A stretch of DNA of 16,424 nucleotides from HGM11501 sp045123995 (lineage in GTDB: Bacteria; Bacillota; Clostridia; CAKSNL01; HGM11501): assembly GCA_045123995.1 (NCBI GenBank), contig JBGVKY010000004.1:1-16424 (forward strand), given 5' to 3'. Made by a program: the position numbers and the translations under genes. Shown here in pieces: positions 12,392 to 16,424 of the stretch. Position 1 is the stretch's first letter. The number at the start of each line of letters is the position of its first letter. The notes below the pieces were generated by a model. That model was not told the DNA's origin. It made no database searches and saw nothing but the letters and a program-made list of their open reading frames with translations.

Positions 12392-15199
12392 CTAACTTAG
12401 TGAGATGACAAGAGTAAGTACATTTTTATCATCCGTGTATTCATATTCCATACTTTCCGTCATTTTCTTAACCATAAATATTCCAAGACCGCCGATTTCT
12501 CTTTCTTCTGCAGAAAGGGTTACATCAGGCTCAGTTGCCTTGAGAGGATTGTACGGAATACCATTGTCAGTAAACGAAATATGGAGTTTTCCGTTTTCTA
12601 TGCTGTAGAAAATCGTAGCAAGGTTTGCCTTGCTGTAATTTACAATGTTCGTATAAATTTCATCAAACACTATATTGATTTTGCTTGCAATTTTCGGTAC
12701 GATTTCAAGTTTTGCAGAAAGCAAATCTGCAAATGCCCCAACAGCTATATGAGAATTGCTATCCGGTACAATCGAAATACTTTCATCACCGATTATAGCA
12801 TCAAAATTGAGTGCAAGCATTGTGATATCGTCAAACTGCGGCGCAGTTCCCACAAACTTATCAACATCTTTCTTTATAAGTTTGCAAAGGCTTTCTGGTT
12901 CTGTTTTTTCAAGTGAATTTACAAAATCAAGCAGCCTTTGTTCACCGTAAAGTTCAGTGTTGTTATCCGTAGCTTCCGTAACACCGTCTGTGTACAGATA
13001 AAGAGTATCGCCCGGAGTAAGCTGGAGTTCATTTTTGCGATATTTAATGCCCTCCATACCAGCAAGGAGCATTCCGCTTCGTGCTTTCATATACTCAAAG
13101 TTTTCGCCATTTCTTTTAAAGAGTGGCGGATTATGCCCTGCATTAGCAAACTTTAAAAGTCCTGTTTTGGTATCTAAAATACCAAGCCAAGCAGTTACGA
13201 ACATTCCTGCATCGTTATTTTCACAAAGCTTTTCGTTTGCAATTGTAAATATTTCGTCAGGTTCAAGTCCACGTTCTGCCAAATCTCTTATAACTGTTTT
13301 TGCTCTCATCATAAACATAGCCGCAGGAATACCTTTACCCGACACATCCGCAACAAGAAAAGCAATGGTTGAATCATTCAGCATATAAAAGTCGTAAAAA
13401 TCTCCACCGACTTCCTTTGCAGTTATCATTTCGGCATAAAGTCTGAAAGAATTACTTTTCGGGAAAACTGTCGGAAGTGAAGAATACTGAATCTGCTTTG
13501 CAAATTCAAGTTCCTTGTCTATTCTTGCTGCAGCTTCCTTGATATACCTTTTTAGCGTGCCAACCGTCTGATTGATGTCATCGGAAAGCGATGCAAATTC
13601 TTCATTGGAACGAACATCAACGGTAACATTAAGATTTCCGTTTGTTATCTCGGCAAGTCCTCTGTTTATTTTCCTTAAGTTGTCGATGATAATTTTCTTT
13701 ATCAGGAAATAAATAAGAACAAACAAAGCAGCAAATATGAGGATTTCCATGAATGTATTTACATACACCGAAACCTCTTTCATAAACATTGCTTCGAACT
13801 TCGGCATAGCGCCAACAATGTAGTATCCTTCTACAAATCGATATGAGCAAAGGTATTCTTTGTCGTAGACTAATGACTCAAAAATTTCACCTTCCGAGAC
13901 AGTTTCAGGATCAAATGTTATACCGATTTTCTGCAGCCCTGCTCCTTCAAAATCGCTTCTGTATGTTACAAGATTGAAGTTTTCATCACAGATTGCAACA
14001 AATCCTGAGTTGCCCACATGTCGATTTTTTGATACTGTTTTCACATACTTGTCAATATCGGCTCTGAACTGCGTACTGTCGTAACCAACTTGAATAAATC
14101 CACCGTCAGGCAATGCAATTGCTCCATATTTTCTGAAAGTAATATCATCATAAGAGGTAGGTCTGTAGTCCTGAATATACTGTGACTCGCTGCCTTTTAA
14201 AAGTGCTGTTACAAATTCATTTGACTGCTCTCCGCTTGTCATATCATAGCCGATATACTCTTCCACATTGGAATCAATAATTATACCGTTTTCATCAATG
14301 ATATTGACTTCAATGACATTATATTTTGAAGCAAGTGATAAAAGGGTTGCGCCACCTAAGTATTCTTCTTTTATGCTTTCAGTCTTTTTTAGCAGATTAC
14401 TGTTTGACTCATCTAAGATGTCCTGATAAACATCAGAAAGGCTCATTTCAATGGTTTTATTTGTCTGAACCTCACTCATACCTGTCTGCAATACAGAAGA
14501 AAATGAGCTTGTGGCAACAAAAGCAATTACTATACAGATTAAAAGCCAGCTTTGAAATGTCTGCGAAATCTGCTTTTGTTCTTGTTTTGAGCTAAGTATT
14601 TCTCTGCCAATTAAAGATACTACAAAAACCGCAATTCCAACAGCCAATCCGTTACCGATTACCATAGGCAATGTACATATCTTTACAAACTCAAACGCAT
14701 TTACCGCATCATCCATATTGGTAAAGAATATCATCAGCATATGGAGAACTTCCGTTACCATACCTATACCCAAGCCATACAACCAAGTTGGTTTTTTATT
14801 GTCAAACATATAATTTCTTAAGATTGCAGCAATAAATCCGGCAAGGATTGTTGATACTGAGCAGGCAATCTGCGTATATGTTCCGGCAAGTTCAAAATAC
14901 ACTGCCACAAAGCGGTATATACCGCCTATGAGACCTGCAATGATACCTGCCGGAGCACCAAAGATAAGACCTGCACAAAGGGGCGCGGCATCTCTCACGT
15001 TCATTATAGTTCCATCGCCAATATCAAAACCGCCAATGGTAGTTGTTGCAAAAATCGCCATAAGACCGAAGAGAACACCTATAATAAACTGCTTGAGCTT
15101 ATAAGGCGTTTTTGAAAACGCTGTTTTTTTGTCAAGTATGTAGAGAAGAATGGCAAGAAGTGCATTATATGATGCAGACATTATTAAATTCAGTGCCAT
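12392..15199 (-). CDS. membrane sensor with PP2C/SpoIIE phosphatase and RsbW-like kinase domains
   Basis: A 935-residue multidomain protein. Residues 1-200 are a 5TM LytS-type membrane domain (FGAPAGIIAGLIGGIYRF) and another segment lies near 217-237. An extracellular Cache-like sensor domain spans about 240-470, and the last membrane helix is at about 482-502. A HAMP linker (about 503-552, then EEFASLSDDINQT) and coiled coil lead to a PP2C/SpoIIE phosphatase at about 565-800 (QIQYSSLP, GGDFYDF with Asp600, ADVSGKG with Asp618, YTDGVTEA with Asp738, FDDITML with Asp790/791). A HATPase_c_2 domain follows at about 815-935 (FDEIYTNIVNYS with Glu847/Asn851, TDNGIPY, GGLGIFM). It probably both dephosphorylates and phosphorylates the STAS protein encoded 32 nt upstream, in response to an outside signal. 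AAGGAG precedes the ATG. Confidence 0.92.
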   Translation of the reverse strand: MALNLIMSASYNALLAILLYILDKKTAFSKTPYKLKQFIIGVLFGLMAIFATTTIGGFDIGDGTIMNVRDAAPLCAGLIFGAPAGIIAGLIGGIYRFVAVYFELAGTYTQIACSVSTILAGFIAAILRNYMFDNKKPTWLYGLGIGMVTEVLHMLMIFFTNMDDAVNAFEFVKICTLPMVIGNGLAVGIAVFVVSLIGREILSSKQEQKQISQTFQSWLLICIVIAFVATSSFSSVLQTGMSEVQTNKTIEMSLSDVYQDILDESNSNLLKKTESIKEEYLGGATLLSLASKYNVIEVNIIDENGIIIDSNVEEYIGYDMTSGEQSNEFVTALLKGSESQYIQDYRPTSYDDITFRKYGAIALPDGGFIQVGYDSTQFRADIDKYVKTVSKNRHVGNSGFVAICDENFNLVTYRSDFEGAGLQKIGITFDPETVSEGEIFESLVYDKEYLCSYRFVEGYYIVGAMPKFEAMFMKEVSVYVNTFMEILIFAALFVLIYFLIKKIIIDNLRKINRGLAEITNGNLNVTVDVRSNEEFASLSDDINQTVGTLKRYIKEAAARIDKELEFAKQIQYSSLPTVFPKSNSFRLYAEMITAKEVGGDFYDFYMLNDSTIAFLVADVSGKGIPAAMFMMRAKTVIRDLAERGLEPDEIFTIANEKLCENNDAGMFVTAWLGILDTKTGLLKFANAGHNPPLFKRNGENFEYMKARSGMLLAGMEGIKYRKNELQLTPGDTLYLYTDGVTEATDNNTELYGEQRLLDFVNSLEKTEPESLCKLIKKDVDKFVGTAPQFDDITMLALNFDAIIGDESISIVPDSNSHIAVGAFADLLSAKLEIVPKIASKINIVFDEIYTNIVNYSKANLATIFYSIENGKLHISFTDNGIPYNPLKATEPDVTLSAEEREIGGLGIFMVKKMTESMEYEYTDDKNVLTLVISLS

Positions 15200-15231
15200 A
15201 TTTTCATCTCCTTATAAGATTGTCTTCGTTC

Positions 15232-15528
15232 TTATTCGATTGTAAGAATATCGAGGAAACCTGTAATATCAAAAACTTCCATAATACTGTCATTAACACC
15301 TGTGAGCTTCATGCTGCCCTGTGCGTTCATTGCTTTCTGAGCTTTTAAAATTACACGAAGTCCTGCAGATGAAACATACTCAAGGTTTGCAAAATCAAAG
15401 GTGAGTTCCTTGATATCTGCAAGAACGCTGTCAAGTTCTTTTTCAAGCTCCGGTGCTGTCTGTGTATCAAGTCTTCCTGATACGATAAGGGTTAATGCTT
15501 CTCCGTTAATTTTCTTTTCAATAGTCAT
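15232..15528 (-). CDS. STAS-domain anti-sigma factor antagonist (SpoIIAA/RsbV-like)
   Basis: A 98-residue single STAS domain, the usual length for the family. It begins MTIEKKINGEALTLIVSGRL, contains DTQTAPELEKEL, and has YVSSAGLRVIL, in which Ser54 aligns with the regulatory phosphoserine of SpoIIAA and RsbV. The Asp that normally precedes it (DSSGL or DSTGL) is Ser53 here. In the family, the unphosphorylated form binds an RsbW-type kinase and frees its target; the phosphorylated form does not. The gene lies directly before the phosphatase/kinase gene, so the writer and eraser of this phosphate are probably the two C-terminal domains of one protein. AAAAGGAGA precedes the ATG. Confidence 0.93.
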   Translation of the reverse strand: MTIEKKINGEALTLIVSGRLDTQTAPELEKELDSVLADIKELTFDFANLEYVSSAGLRVILKAQKAMNAQGSMKLTGVNDSIMEVFDITGFLDILTIE

Positions 15529-15553
15529 TGTAATAATCTCCTTTTAAATATTT

Positions 15554-16240
15554 TTAGTTATTTTTTAATTCTACATAAAATTCTGCAGTTGCAGCATTTA
15601 CATACGGAATAAGGAAGAATGTTCCTATACCAAGTGTTAAAACACAAAGAAGTGTCCAACCGATAAATGAGAATTCAAGCTTAAAGAGTCTCCATTTGTT
15701 GCCATTCATCATCTGCTTTGCTTTCTTGAAAGCATCTTTTGAAGAAATTTCAGGTTCATCTGCAAGGATGTATGGAATGATAGCATATTCAAAGCTTTTT
15801 ATAATTCCCGGAATGATGAACAAAAGAGTCCATAAAACTGTTTTGATACCTACACGCAACAATGTTCCGATGTTTCTTCCGTACTTAACCTTGAAGCCTG
15901 AAAAAGCATCTGCAAATGAAGGCTTTGAATCAGTATTCTTGATAAAGTAATTGTTAACACCTACGGTTAACGCATCTGTAACAAAAATACTGTATAAACC
16001 ACCGATAATTGCTGAAATTATCACTACACCGTTAAGAACTAACGCACCTAATGCCATAGTAGAATCCATTTCAGCCGGATCTACCAAACCTAATACCTCA
16101 CTCAAATTCTGTCCAAACGATATGAAAGCACTACCAACAGAACCTATAAGTCCTGTAACGAGGACGACAGCAAACGCCATCCAATACTTTCCTTTGAGCG
16201 ATTGCCACGCTCTCTTCCTTAATTCTTTTGAATTTGACAT
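15554..16240 (-). CDS. DUF975 family integral membrane protein
   Basis: A 228-residue polytopic membrane protein of the DUF975 family. It starts SNSKELRKRAWQSLKGKYW, the amphipathic head typical of this family, followed by a hydrophobic segment (about 20-40), another near 65-95 (LGALVLNGVVIISAIIGGLY), a loop with FADAFSGFK, then two segments at about 130-150 (LWTLLFIIPGIIKSFEYA) and 190-215. The middle motif EYAIIPYILADEPEISSKDA matches the family's conserved Y-x-x-x-P-Y-I-L-A-D pattern. Function in the family is not established. It is 25 nt upstream of the STAS gene with AAGGAGG before the ATG, so it is co-transcribed with the partner-switching genes. Confidence 0.88.
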   Translation of the reverse strand: MSNSKELRKRAWQSLKGKYWMAFAVVLVTGLIGSVGSAFISFGQNLSEVLGLVDPAEMDSTMALGALVLNGVVIISAIIGGLYSIFVTDALTVGVNNYFIKNTDSKPSFADAFSGFKVKYGRNIGTLLRVGIKTVLWTLLFIIPGIIKSFEYAIIPYILADEPEISSKDAFKKAKQMMNGNKWRLFKLEFSFIGWTLLCVLTLGIGTFFLIPYVNAATAEFYVELKNN

Positions 16241-16270
16241 AACAAAAATCCTCCTTGTTTAATATTTTGA

Positions 16271-16424
16271 TTACTGTTTCCATGATTCTATTGGCTCGTA
16301 GAGGAATGACAATTCCGCCATCGGAGTTTCAAGGCTCTCCGCAAGCCTTTTTACAGCCTTTCGGATATCAATCGAAAAATCAAGATACCAGTCAACGGTT
16401 TCTAATATGTATTTACGCTTGAAT
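16271..16424 (-). CDS. 3' end of an unidentified gene
   Basis: The last 50 codons of a minus-strand gene that enters from the right edge, ending in TAA at 16273-16271. The visible part codes KRKYILETVDWYLDFSIDIR and ends LSFLYEPIESWKQ: mixed charged, aromatic and helical, with no membrane segment. It ends 30 nt before the DUF975 start, so it is probably the preceding gene of the same operon. The fragment is too short to place in a family. Confidence 0.6.
   Translation of the reverse strand, partial: FKRKYILETVDWYLDFSIDIRKAVKRLAESLETPMAELSFLYEPIESWKQ

Noticed and set aside
1..16424. CRISPR array, rRNA genes or insertion sequence with terminal inverted repeats
   Set aside because: No regularly spaced short repeats, no rRNA-like sequence and no transposase-type frame were seen; the only repeats are those listed.

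Overview
The window looks like chromosomal DNA of a low-GC anaerobic Firmicute of the class Clostridia. The reasons are near-perfect AAGGAGG ribosome binding sites, TTGACA/TATAAT promoters, an oxygen-sensitive class III ribonucleotide reductase (nrdD-nrdG), a SpoIIE/SpoIIAA-type partner-switching operon and a DUF975 membrane protein. The genus cannot be read from the sequence. Almost all genes are on the minus strand; the exceptions are the Crp-family regulator and the tRNA region.

Region 1 (1-4298) is a tandem array of effector-like modules immediately downstream of nrdG. Two genes (2794-4089 and 861-1973) share a nearly identical N-terminal peptidoglycan-binding module of about 100 residues, followed by unrelated C-terminal domains: one a GHSKGG serine lipase-like fold, the other unrecognised. 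Each is followed within 5-9 bases by a small protein with one N-terminal membrane segment (2228-2788 and 351-851). A duplicated scrap of the nrdG 3' end and its terminator sits between the modules, and a decayed partner-gene tail lies after the second. The array therefore seems to have grown by tandem duplication and C-terminal replacement, as polymorphic toxin/immunity loci do. The first module has a consensus promoter and a leader of about 95 nt with alternative hairpins.

Region 2 (4299-7854) is nrdD-nrdG, overlapping by one base, divergent from a Crp/Fnr-family regulator. An 18-bp perfect palindrome lies between them and is a candidate shared operator.

Region 3 (7855-11745) is accessory DNA. 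A strong promoter reads into a 5' half tRNA-Trp remnant and then an intact tRNA-Trp with a terminator. A PIN-like nuclease candidate follows. Next comes a segment of about 2.1 kb with a tyrosine recombinase and a small secreted InlB-repeat protein, bounded by 33-bp direct repeats (30/33 identical) that could be attachment sites. The recombinase and the secreted protein share the same promoter-proximal 30-bp element.

Region 4 (11746-16424) is a minus-strand operon: the end of an unknown gene, a DUF975 membrane protein, a STAS anti-anti-sigma-like protein, a 935-residue sensor carrying both a PP2C/SpoIIE phosphatase and an RsbW-like kinase domain, and a 210-residue protein with a degenerate ATPase-like N-box. 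Together these could form a compact membrane-controlled partner-switching system.
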